A DNA stretch of 64,000 bases, taken from contig DYMB01000001.1 of assembly GCA_020721805.1 (NCBI GenBank), positions 169,261 to 233,260 on the forward strand, read 5' to 3'. The notes below the pieces were generated by a model. It made no database searches. It had not been told where the DNA came from and worked only from the letters and a program-made list of their open reading frames with translations. This document shows positions 56,165 through 64,000 of the stretch, piece by piece (position 1 is the stretch's first letter; every line of letters starts with the position of its first letter). The stretch is from Acetofilamentum sp. (GTDB lineage: Bacteria; Hydrothermota; 32-111). The position numbers and the translations under genes are program-made.

Positions 56165-57016
56165 ATGGGTAAGATGAGAATAGATTCAAAGGATCTGATT
56201 TATTTGGTTTTTGGTATGATCCTTTGTGCATCAGGTTACACATTTTTCCTTGTTCCTGCGAAAATAAGTACCGGTGGAATCGCTGGAATTTCAATGGTAT
56301 TGCATCATATATTCAAGACACCATTTGGTCTTTTGTTGATAATATTAAATGTCCCTTTACTTTTGATAAGTGTAAAAATCTTTGGGACACTTTTTGTAAT
56401 AAGAACCCTCTTTTCAATATTTTTTATTGGTATACTTTCCGATATTTTCAATCTCTATTTTAAAATATTGATCTTTCATGGAAATCCTTTACTTTCAACC
56501 TTATACGGTGGAGTTATACTTGGAATTGGACTTGGACTCATATTCAAGGGAAAAGGTTCCACGGGTGGTAGTGATATTATAGGTCGTTTGATGGAAAGAT
56601 ACACATCCATATCACTTGGAACATCCATATTTATTCTCGATTCCATAGTTATCGCAATGGCTGGGTTGATTTTTAAAAATTATGAGTTGATACTTTATTC
56701 CTATCTTTCATTGTATCTTTCAAGTAAAATGATAGATCTGGTTCTTGAAGGACAGGACTATGCTAAGGGAGTATTGATCTTTACAAACAACCCTGAAGAG
56801 ATTTCAAAAATCATAATTGAAAAAATGAAGAGAGGTGTTTCAGGTTTTAATGGTAAAGGGATGTATTCCGGTGGAGATAAAACCATTCTTTACTGTGTTG
56901 TTTCGAGGCGTGAGATATCAATTCTTAACAAGATAATTGAGGAAATAGATAAAGATGCATTTGTTGTTGTTTCGAATGTCTATGAGGTTATGGGAAAAGG
57001 TTTTCCAAGAAGATGA
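56165..57016 (+). CDS. YitT-family membrane protein (DUF2179)
   Basis: 283 residues. I take ATG 56165 because GAGGAG lies 7 nt upstream; an earlier in-frame start at 56150 overlaps the previous gene. Five or six membrane helices (about 8-185) are followed by a soluble DUF2179 domain (YAKGVLIFTNNPEEIS to YEVMGKGFPRR). GSTGGSDIIGR is the loop I recognise as YitT-like. Function in the family is not established. Confidence 0.88.
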   Translation: MGKMRIDSKDLIYLVFGMILCASGYTFFLVPAKISTGGIAGISMVLHHIFKTPFGLLLIILNVPLLLISVKIFGTLFVIRTLFSIFFIGILSDIFNLYFKILIFHGNPLLSTLYGGVILGIGLGLIFKGKGSTGGSDIIGRLMERYTSISLGTSIFILDSIVIAMAGLIFKNYELILYSYLSLYLSSKMIDLVLEGQDYAKGVLIFTNNPEEISKIIIEKMKRGVSGFNGKGMYSGGDKTILYCVVSRREISILNKIIEEIDKDAFVVVSNVYEVMGKGFPRR

Positions 57017-57561
57017 AGAGTAGTTCATATATCGAAACTGAAGGTATAGTTTTAAAAAAGATAAAATATCTTGAGAGTAGTGCTATGGTTGAAATTTTTA
57101 CTCCAATTTTTGGTAACAAAAATTTTTTGGTTAAGGGTGCCTACAGAAAAAACAAAAGATTACGATCACATATGGAACAGTTGTCTTTAAACCATCTCGA
57201 AATATTTTACAAGGAGAACAGAGGGGTCAATTTAATAACGAAAGCACAGATTATTTTTTATCCATACAATCTTATCAAGGATACTGAAAAATTTTTTCAT
57301 GTTATGCATATAGTGAGTATTCTGAGAAAACAGAGATTTGCGACTGAAACCGTTTCGAAACTTTATAACCTTTTAAAGGAATCGTTGGAAAAATTTGATA
57401 AAGGTTCAAAGTTTGAAGATGTTTATTATGATTTCCTTGAAGAGTATCTAACGATAGAAGGTTTATTGAATAAGGATCTTTTCCGTCTTTATAAAGAAAA
57501 AGAGAATTGGAAAGAAAGAATCGGATATCTTGAAAAGATACTCAAATATTACAATGTATGA
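57013..57561 (+). CDS. recO: RecO-like recombination mediator, short
   Basis: 182 residues against about 240 for typical RecO. The N-terminal OB fold (EGIVLKKIKYLESSAMVEIFT; LVKGAYRKNKRL) and following helices are recognisable. The four-cysteine zinc finger of many RecO proteins and much of the C-terminal part are missing. RecO loads RecA at ssDNA gaps with RecR. It overlaps both neighbours by 4 nt. Confidence 0.75.
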   Translation: MKSSSYIETEGIVLKKIKYLESSAMVEIFTPIFGNKNFLVKGAYRKNKRLRSHMEQLSLNHLEIFYKENRGVNLITKAQIIFYPYNLIKDTEKFFHVMHIVSILRKQRFATETVSKLYNLLKESLEKFDKGSKFEDVYYDFLEEYLTIEGLLNKDLFRLYKEKENWKERIGYLEKILKYYNV

Positions 57562-58202
57562 AATACAAAAATATTATTTTTGATCTCGATGGAACTTTAA
57601 CCGACTCAAAGGAAGGTATAGTATCCTCTTTGAAATATTCTTTAAAAAAATTCGATATTGAACTTCCCGAAAACAAACTCGTTAACTATATAGGTGAACC
57701 TTTGAAAAAAATTTATGCTGAAATTTTATCAACTGAAGATGAAAAAAAGATAGCGGATGCGATTCTATACTATCGCGAACATTTCAAAAAAGAAGGAATT
57801 TCCAAAAACAGATTGTATGATGGTATCGAAGAACTCATAAAAAAACTTTTTTCATATGATGCTGATATTTTCCTTGCCACGATAAAACCAACAGAGTTTG
57901 CAAAAATTGTATTGAAAAATTTTTCTTTACTCGATTATTTCAAAGGAGTTGTGGGGACAAAGTTTGATGGCGGTAATTCAAGCAAGGAGGAACTGATCGG
58001 ATTGGTTTTGCAAAATTATTCTTTAGAAAAAGAAAAGACGGTTATGATAGGGGACAGGGAGAGTGATTATCTCGGAGCCAGATATAACAAAATAGATTGC
58101 TTTATAGTTGGATACGGATATATGTCGCAAAACGAAAAGAATAATCTTTCAGAATCTATTATCGTAAAAGATGTTTCCCATCTTGAAACAATACTTTTTT
58201 GA
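57558..58202 (+). CDS. HAD-superfamily phosphatase (Gph-like)
   Basis: 214 residues. Motif I FDLDGTLTDS gives the nucleophile and acid Asp pair. A cap domain of about 70 residues follows, then TIKPT (motif II), and MIGDRESDYLGA (motif IV). It resembles phosphoglycolate phosphatase and 5'-nucleotidase-like hydrolases. Substrate is not predictable. It overlaps recO by 4 nt. Confidence 0.88.
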   Translation: MKYKNIIFDLDGTLTDSKEGIVSSLKYSLKKFDIELPENKLVNYIGEPLKKIYAEILSTEDEKKIADAILYYREHFKKEGISKNRLYDGIEELIKKLFSYDADIFLATIKPTEFAKIVLKNFSLLDYFKGVVGTKFDGGNSSKEELIGLVLQNYSLEKEKTVMIGDRESDYLGARYNKIDCFIVGYGYMSQNEKNNLSESIIVKDVSHLETILF

Positions 58203-58209
58203 GGATAAA

Positions 58210-58869
58210 ATGGGAGAGATTTGTTTTGATATAGAAACCTGTGGTATCGATGATCTTGAAATTGAAAAGGATGTAAGGGAATATTTTTTATCCCGGGATG
58301 AGAACTTTTCGTCAAAAAAAGGTTTGAACCCTTTCAGTGGTAAAATAATCACTTTATCCATGCTTGATGTTGAAAAAAAATGCATAGATACATTCTACGA
58401 ATCAAAGAGCGTTGATCTATTTTCAGGCAACTACACCGATGATTATGAAGGTTTCAAAAGAAATTTTTTCGTTTGTGATGAAAAAGGTATTCTTGAGAAT
58501 TTTTATATAAAAATTAAAAGTTGTTCAAGGTTTATAACCTTTAACGGATTAAGATTCGACTGTCCATTCATCACTTTCAGATCCATATTGAATGGAGTAA
58601 TACCAACAAGAAACATAAATACTCCAAGGTTTAAAAAAGATGAACATTTTGATCTTTTCGATATTTTAACACTCAACGGGTTGATAAAAGGTAATTCTCT
58701 GGATATATACTGTAAAATTTTTAACATACCATCATCTAAAACTGTTATGTCAGGAAAGGATGTTGAAAAATTTTATCGGGAGAAAAAATTTTTCGAAATC
58801 GCAAAATACTGTTCAATGGATGTTTATTCAACCTATCTTCTTTATCTTAAGATTAAAGATTATTTCTAA
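58210..58869 (+). CDS. RNase H-like 3'-5' exonuclease, PolB-like
   Basis: 219 residues from ATG 58210 (GAGG 5 nt upstream). ICFDIET starts the DEDD nuclease fold (Exo I). FITFNGLRFDCPFI is Exo II and the tail YCSMDVYSTYLLYLK carries the last Asp in a DxxxT arrangement. It resembles stand-alone exonuclease domains of family B DNA polymerases. Its last 17 nt overlap the convergent diguanylate cyclase gene. Confidence 0.83.
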   Translation: MGEICFDIETCGIDDLEIEKDVREYFLSRDENFSSKKGLNPFSGKIITLSMLDVEKKCIDTFYESKSVDLFSGNYTDDYEGFKRNFFVCDEKGILENFYIKIKSCSRFITFNGLRFDCPFITFRSILNGVIPTRNINTPRFKKDEHFDLFDILTLNGLIKGNSLDIYCKIFNIPSSKTVMSGKDVEKFYREKKFFEIAKYCSMDVYSTYLLYLKIKDYF

Positions 58870-60850
58870 ACCTTATACTTTTATTTCTGCCCAGTTCTTT
58901 CGCTTTATATAAAGCTTTATCAGCAAAATTTATTAAAAGATTTTTATCGGTTGTATTATCTGGAAAGAGGGAATAACCTATGCTTACAGTTATATTCAAC
59001 TCGTCATTGTTTTCATTTTTTATTTTGGAATCTTCAATTTTATGTCTTATATTTTCAAAAATGGTTTCAAAGTGGGGATCCTTTACATTTGTTAAAACTA
59101 TGACGAATTCTTCTCCTCCATATCTTGCAACAAGATCCGTTTTTCTCACGGAATCTTCAAGTGTTTTTGCTATATGTTTTAAAACGAGATCACCGGTTTG
59201 ATGACCATGGTTATCGTTGAATTTTTTGAAATAATCTATGTCGAGCAAACCTAATGAAACCTTACTTTTGTTTCTACTCGCATTTAAAAGGATTTTCGTA
59301 AGTTCATCCTGAAAGTATCTGTGATTGTATATTCCAGTTAAACCATCCTTTATTGCAAGATCCTTTGTCTTTCTATAGAGTAAAGCTTTTTCTATGGCAG
59401 TTTTAGAAATGTCTGAAATAAAATTCAAAACGAAAAATTTTATCTGATCCATAAAAAGATCTCTATTGGATATCAATATGAGGTTTATCCTATTTTTCGT
59501 AGAAGAATAGAGTGGTATAGAGACAAGAGAATCAAAATCCAAATTTTCATCTTTCGAGAATAACCTTAAAGGGATCTTTCTTGACATAAGGTTATTTTTA
59601 AAGGAAATGGAATCTTCAACTGGAAGAGAAGATAGAAAAGTTTCCGGGATAATTTCACCCGATAGAGATTTTAAACCACTATCGGTTGATATGATTTCAA
59701 ATCTATCATCTTTTATAGTTATTAAAAAATAGTTTGAAAAAGTGATAATGTTTTTGATGGAATCTATAACGGTTTTTAAAACTTCATCAAAATCTAAAGT
59801 TTTTGATAATCTGTGAGTTATATCGTTTAAGATTGAAATATATGTTGCTTCAATTTTTGCCTGTTGAGCATATTCTACAAAATTTAATATCATCCCTATC
59901 TGATCGGCAAAGAGTTTGATCGTTTCAAGATCCGATGGCGAAAATTTTTCTTCATCTCCATCATCAACATATAAAGCGCCGACACTCTTCCCCGATTTCA
60001 CAACGGGTGTTGAAATGACGGATCTGATCACCGGATTGGTATTATATATTTTTAACTTTTCAATATCCCCTATAAAATAGTTATCAAGAATATTTTTTTG
60101 ATCCTTTATAACCGAATAAAGAAAATTATTTTTTTCAACATTGTTCTTTAAAATTATCCTTTCGCTCGAAATGCCATATTCGGCAAAAAGTGTATCATTT
60201 TTTTTATTGTATAGAAAGAAAACTGCACTTTTACTTTTAAGAAGGATTTTTAAAGTTACAAGTAAAGAGTTCATGGCTTCATCAACTATATTGAATGTCA
60301 TCATATTTTTTTTATAATCTTCCTTTATGAATTTTTCTCTTTCAAGCATAAACGGTGATATTTCAACTATGCTGTTCTTTGATCTTATATTTTCATATCT
60401 GTTTTTTAGTTCTCTGAATTTCTTCTTTTTATAAAATAACAAAATAGAACATACTATGTACACACAGGATAAAGGGATTATTATAAAGAGAGATTTTATA
60501 TTGAAAAAAAAGAATGTCCTTATGAGCAAGACTATCAAAAAGATAAGAAAAAAAAAGATAAATTTGATAAAATCAAAATCTAAAACCACTAAAATGATAG
60601 ATGAGATTAGAAGAAGAAAATAGATATACCAACCAAAATTCTCCCCAAGAAAGGGTGCTATGAATAATACGGGGAGAATCAAAAAAATATGGTTTATATA
60701 AAAATAGGATCTTGTAAAATACAAGAATATGAAGAAAATCGAAAATAAGGCTAAAATCGTTTGTAAAATCGGATGGACTTTAAAAGCGAATAGTGAGTTG
60801 AATATAAAAGATATAAGGAGTAAAATACCTACTGTTATTTTTAAATTCAT
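58853..60850 (-). CDS. Membrane GAF-GGDEF diguanylate cyclase
   Basis: 665 residues. The N-terminal ~160 residues contain about 6-8 hydrophobic helices. A GAF-like domain at about 200-340 and another at about 350-500 precede a GGDEF domain with LLDIDYFKKFNDNHGH and the active site GGEEF at 578-582. An inhibitory I-site RxxD (RKTD, 569-572) lies exactly five residues before it, so the enzyme should be product-inhibited. It makes c-di-GMP for the PilB MshEN domain or other targets (inference). Its message has a leader of about 9 nt and no Shine-Dalgarno. Confidence 0.92.
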   Translation of the reverse strand: MNLKITVGILLLISFIFNSLFAFKVHPILQTILALFSIFFIFLYFTRSYFYINHIFLILPVLFIAPFLGENFGWYIYFLLLISSIILVVLDFDFIKFIFFFLIFLIVLLIRTFFFFNIKSLFIIIPLSCVYIVCSILLFYKKKKFRELKNRYENIRSKNSIVEISPFMLEREKFIKEDYKKNMMTFNIVDEAMNSLLVTLKILLKSKSAVFFLYNKKNDTLFAEYGISSERIILKNNVEKNNFLYSVIKDQKNILDNYFIGDIEKLKIYNTNPVIRSVISTPVVKSGKSVGALYVDDGDEEKFSPSDLETIKLFADQIGMILNFVEYAQQAKIEATYISILNDITHRLSKTLDFDEVLKTVIDSIKNIITFSNYFLITIKDDRFEIISTDSGLKSLSGEIIPETFLSSLPVEDSISFKNNLMSRKIPLRLFSKDENLDFDSLVSIPLYSSTKNRINLILISNRDLFMDQIKFFVLNFISDISKTAIEKALLYRKTKDLAIKDGLTGIYNHRYFQDELTKILLNASRNKSKVSLGLLDIDYFKKFNDNHGHQTGDLVLKHIAKTLEDSVRKTDLVARYGGEEFVIVLTNVKDPHFETIFENIRHKIEDSKIKNENNDELNITVSIGYSLFPDNTTDKNLLINFADKALYKAKELGRNKSIRFRNNL

Positions 60851-60865
60851 ATTATTTATCTATTG

Positions 60866-60893
60866 AGTATATTTGATTTAAACCATCAGTCAA
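60866..60893 (-). promoter_or_regulatory. Promoter of the diguanylate cyclase
   Basis: Minus strand: TTGACT (60888-60893), 16-bp spacer, TATACT (60866-60871). The ATG is 15 nt from the -10, giving a very short leader. It is back to back with the dnaG promoter, whose -35 lies only 7 bp away. Confidence 0.7.
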
Positions 60894-60900
60894 TATTATA

Positions 60901-60928
60901 TTGATTTTTTATAAAAGAAGGTTATAGT
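60901..60928 (+). promoter_or_regulatory. dnaG promoter, predicted leaderless
   Basis: TTGATT (60901-60906), 16-bp spacer, TATAGT (60923-60928). Six nucleotides follow, then the ATG at 60935, so the RNA should start at or beside the start codon. Confidence 0.65.
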
Positions 60929-60934
60929 AATTTT

Positions 60935-62644
60935 ATGTTCAACTATGAAGATTTGATATATAAAATAAAGGATCTGAATCCCATAGAGTCGGTAATCGGT
61001 GAATATGTTAAATTGAAAAAAAGCGGAAGTTCATATAAGGGATTATGTCCTTTTCATTCAGAAAAAACTCCATCTTTTTTTGTTAATCCACAGAAAGGTT
61101 TTTTCCATTGTTTTGGATGTGGTAAGGGTGGTGATGTTATCACTTTTATACAATATATAGAAAATGTGGATTTCAACGATGCGATTGAAATACTTGCAAG
61201 AAAGAGTGGTATCAACATTAAAGATTTTTTAAAAAACAAAGAAAGAGGTATCGCATCTATAATCTTTGAAACCAACCTTTTTGCGATGGAGATTTTTAAA
61301 AAGAGTCTGTTTAAAAATAGAAACGCTTTAGAATATCTTTACGGTAGGGGACTGGTTGATAATGATCTGGCATCATTCTCTCTCGGATATGCTGATGGAG
61401 AAAAAACTCTTTTAAAATCTATAAAAGAAGAGAAATTGAATATCGAGGATTTTATAAAAGCAGGGCTTGTGCAAAAAACTGAGGATGGAAGGGTAAGAGA
61501 GGTATTTTACAACAGAATAATTTTCCCTATATTTTCACTGACGGGTAATATAATAGGTTTCGGTGGAAGGGCACTTAAAGATGAGATACCCAAATATGTT
61601 AATACACAGCAAACCGCAGTTTACACTAAAGGAGATTTTCTTTATGGATTAAATTTTAGCAAGAAAAATATTGGTGAAGACAACTTTTGTTTTCTCGTTG
61701 AGGGCTACATGGATTTTATATCTCTTTACAAAAGCGGAATCAAGAATGTTGTTGCCCAGCTTGGAACAGCCTGTACCGAGAATCAGGCGAAAATATTGAA
61801 AAAATTTTGTGAAAAGGTTGTAATAATGTATGATTCGGATGAACCAGGCCAGAACGCTACGATGAGAACCATACCTATTCTTTTAAAAAACGGACTTATC
61901 GTAGAAATCTATCACAACGAAAAATTCAAGGATCCCGATGAACTTACAAAAAATTTAAAAAAAATAAGTTTCGATATATTAAAAAAAGATATTAATGATA
62001 TTGTGGATTTTTCTTCTTTCTATTTTCACAGAAAGAATACTGATAAACTTCTCGCGCAAAAACATCTTCTATCATTTTTAAAAAGTTCAGTTGAATCTAT
62101 AGAGGATGACTCCGTAAGATTTTTGTATCAGGATCTGGTAAGAAAAAAGATAGGTTTTTTGATAGATTCTAAAAAGAGTGAAACACAAAATAAAAATCAG
62201 GTTCAGGAAAACGGTTTAAAATCCAGTGTATATATAGAGGTGATTTCAATAATGATAAACGATCCATCCCTATGTAAAACTTTCTGTTCCGAGATGGATG
62301 AGTCCGATTTTCTGGATTTGAATTTGAGAGGAATTTTTGTTTCACTGTGCAATTCTGTCGATGAGGATTATAACAAAAATATTGACTTAATTTTTAAGAA
62401 AGATATAATAGATAACTTAAAAAATATCTTGATAGCGAGAATCGATTATTACAGCCATGAACTACCAAATGAAAGAAAAGTAAGGGAAATACTCTCTATC
62501 ATTAAAAGAAAAAAAATTGAGAAAAAGATCTATGAGATAGAAAATAAAATAAGAAATTTTACAGATGACGAGGAAAAGGATAGACTTCTTGAGATAAAAG
62601 TTCTCCTTCAGAAAAAGCTCAAAGGGGGAAAATTTTATGATTAA
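60935..62644 (+). CDS. dnaG: DNA primase
   Basis: 569 residues. The CHC2 zinc finger uses C38, H41, C59 and C62. The TOPRIM core has [14 protein letters not shown] and [11 protein letters not shown]. It makes RNA primers at the replication fork. A C-terminal helicase-binding region with lysine-rich helices ends the protein. The gene overlaps rpoD by 8 nt. The dnaG-rpoD pair matches the macromolecular synthesis operon without rpsU. Confidence 0.96.
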   Translation: MFNYEDLIYKIKDLNPIESVIGEYVKLKKSGSSYKGLCPFHSEKTPSFFVNPQKGFFHCFGCGKGGDVITFIQYIENVDFNDAIEILARKSGINIKDFLKNKERGIASIIFETNLFAMEIFKKSLFKNRNALEYLYGRGLVDNDLASFSLGYADGEKTLLKSIKEEKLNIEDFIKAGLVQKTEDGRVREVFYNRIIFPIFSLTGNIIGFGGRALKDEIPKYVNTQQTAVYTKGDFLYGLNFSKKNIGEDNFCFLVEGYMDFISLYKSGIKNVVAQLGTACTENQAKILKKFCEKVVIMYDSDEPGQNATMRTIPILLKNGLIVEIYHNEKFKDPDELTKNLKKISFDILKKDINDIVDFSSFYFHRKNTDKLLAQKHLLSFLKSSVESIEDDSVRFLYQDLVRKKIGFLIDSKKSETQNKNQVQENGLKSSVYIEVISIMINDPSLCKTFCSEMDESDFLDLNLRGIFVSLCNSVDEDYNKNIDLIFKKDIIDNLKNILIARIDYYSHELPNERKVREILSIIKRKKIEKKIYEIENKIRNFTDDEEKDRLLEIKVLLQKKLKGGKFYD

Positions 62645-64000
62645 AAATCCTAAAGACCTTGACCAAACAGAAAATATACTTGAGATGATAATCAAAGAGA
62701 CCAATAATTCCAGAGAAATATCCTATCAAAAATTGAACGAAATTTTACCTGAAGATTTTGATGTGGACCAGATAGATTATCTTATAAAAAGAATTCAAAA
62801 TCTTGGCATATCGATGGTTGAGGAGGAAATCGAAAAGGGCTTTAACGAACCTTTACAAAAGGTTGAAATAGAAAAACATAGTATTGAGCAGATAAAGAAC
62901 GATGATCCGATAAAAATGTATTTGAGCGAAATGAAATCCATAGATCTTTTAACAAAAGAGGAGGAGATTGAAATTTCAAAGATCATAGAGGAGGGAAGAA
63001 GGGAAATCCTCAACGATCTATTTATGATAGATAAAAGTTTTAAAAAACTCGATGAATTTTTTGTTAAAGTTTCTGAAGAGAATGTTCCCATAGATCAATA
63101 TTTTCATATAGAGGATCCAAAGATTTCATCCGAACTCTCTCAAAATAAAAAGATTAAGAAATTAGAAACGATTTACTCAAAAATAAAAGAATGTCAGAAG
63201 ACGATAAAGGAGCTAAAAAGAGGTTATACTAAATTAAAAAAAGACGAGAGAAGAGATAAAGATTCAAAGTTGAAAAAAGTATTTAAAAACCTTATAATGT
63301 ATATTGAAAACCTTCAGTTAAACCCACAGGTATTAAACGAACTTATAAAAGAGTATAGAGAATATTATAAAAAGATAAATCTTAAAAAAGAACAGTTGAA
63401 ACTCTTTGAAAAAAGATTTGATACATCTATAGATGAGATTGTAAAAATTTCTAAAGGGAAGGGAAGTGTTTCTTTAAAATTCCGAAGAAAGAATCTCAAA
63501 AGGAAAGATTTCAAAGTTGCTGTTGAAGAGATTGAAAAGATAAAAAATGAGTTAAAAGAGTATGAACAGGTTTTAAAATGTGATTGCGATACCTTTGTGG
63601 AACTGATAAAACATCTTGACAAATTTGAACATAGTTTAAAAAAGGCTAAAGAAAGAATGATGGAATCAAATGTGAGACTTGTTATATCCATTGCTAAAAG
63701 GTATACTAACAGAGGACTTGAATTTATGGATCTGATACAGGAAGGAAATGTAGGTTTGATGAAGGCTGTTGAAAAATTTGATTATCAGAAAGGTTATAAG
63801 TTCAGCACCTATGCAACATGGTGGATAAGACAATCCATTACACGTGCTATAGCGGATCAGGCTAGAACCATAAGAGTCCCGGTTCATATGATAGAGATAA
63901 TGCACAAGGTCGTTAAGGTTACAAGAATCCTTATGCAGGAATTTGGAAGAGAGCCTTCAGAAGAGGAGATAGCCGAAAAGTTAAATATGCCTATAGAGAA
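62637..64000 (+). CDS. rpoD: RNA polymerase sigma factor RpoD (3' end outside window)
   Basis: The frame is open from ATG 62637 (AAAGGGGG upstream) to the window end, so only the first ~455 residues are seen. Region 1.1 is followed by region 1.2 ([23 protein letters not shown]) with a long charged non-conserved region, region 2 ([43 protein letters not shown], which opens -10 DNA) and the start of region 3. It is the housekeeping sigma factor. The -10/-35 sequences throughout the window agree with its specificity. Region 4 lies outside. Confidence 0.95.
   Translation, partial: MIKNPKDLDQTENILEMIIKETNNSREISYQKLNEILPEDFDVDQIDYLIKRIQNLGISMVEEEIEKGFNEPLQKVEIEKHSIEQIKNDDPIKMYLSEMKSIDLLTKEEEIEISKIIEEGRREILNDLFMIDKSFKKLDEFFVKVSEENVPIDQYFHIEDPKISSELSQNKKIKKLETIYSKIKECQKTIKELKRGYTKLKKDERRDKDSKLKKVFKNLIMYIENLQLNPQVLNELIKEYREYYKKINLKKEQLKLFEKRFDTSIDEIVKISKGKGSVSLKFRRKNLKRKDFKVAVEEIEKIKNELKEYEQVLKCDCDTFVELIKHLDKFEHSLKKAKERMMESNVRLVISIAKRYTNRGLEFMDLIQEGNVGLMKAVEKFDYQKGYKFSTYATWWIRQSITRAIADQARTIRVPVHMIEIMHKVVKVTRILMQEFGREPSEEEIAEKLNMPIE

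Overview
The window is AT-rich (roughly 30% G+C by eye) and bacterial, with the standard code (TGA, TAA and TAG all act as stops), TTG and GTG as minor starts, and densely packed overlapping genes. Several features point to a diderm, probably anaerobic bacterium of the FCB/WOR-3-like candidate lineages: a secreted M6 metalloprotease with a C-terminal type IX-style sorting domain, a lipoprotein and LolA-like proteins, an SLBB export protein, [FeFe]-hydrogenase maturases, and a Thermotoga-type single-cluster ferredoxin. The exact phylum cannot be fixed from the sequence alone.

Layout. 1-1676 is the tail of a YfhO-type membrane protein. 1711-8124 (+) is an operon of two GT2 glycosyltransferases, a methyltransferase, CoaE, an M28 peptidase, a ComEA-like protein, a FemAB-like acyltransferase and a polysaccharide-deacetylase-like protein. 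8308-18412 (-) is an exopolysaccharide operon (SLBB export protein, Wzz, ligase/polymerase, two GT4 enzymes, a flippase, a large unknown secreted protein) followed by an HD-GYP gene with its own promoter. 18554-26616 (+) holds pilB, a DinG-like helicase, a phosphatase, RNase R and guaB. 26759-30668 (+) is the hydrogenase maturation operon: TM1266-type protein, hydG, hydF, hydE. 30712-35837 (+) carries an FAD oxidoreductase, a UbiA-like protein, nth, a DciA-like gene and gyrB, then tRNA-Asp. 35957-36875 is a decayed intergenic island. 36876-41331 (+) is a surface-polymer operon with two alkaline-phosphatase-superfamily enzymes, a nucleotidyltransferase and a GT4. 41375-45202 (-) is the M6 protease. 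45475-50589 holds lpd, lepB, tRNA-fMet, ferredoxin, LolA-like genes, tRNA-Gly, a lipoprotein and a LysM protein. 50633-58869 (+) is phoH, a 7TM-HD protein, ybeY, two CorC-like genes, yitT-like, recO, a HAD phosphatase and an exonuclease. 58853-60850 (-) is a diguanylate cyclase. 60935-64000 (+) is dnaG and rpoD, the latter cut by the window end.

Two themes tie the window together. First, a cyclic-di-GMP circuit: a GGDEF enzyme with an I-site, an HD-GYP enzyme at the end of the exopolysaccharide cluster, and a PilB ATPase whose N-terminus carries the two-motif MshEN c-di-GMP-binding signature, transcribed divergently from the exopolysaccharide operon. Second, promoter architecture: promoters read cleanly as TTGAcA-like, 16 (or 17) bp, TATAAT-like. 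At six protein genes the -10 hexamer ends only 6-8 nt before the start codon with no Shine-Dalgarno sequence, so their mRNAs are predicted to be leaderless. Other first genes have 12-19 nt leaders, most with a clear Shine-Dalgarno. The window therefore appears to mix two translation-initiation modes.
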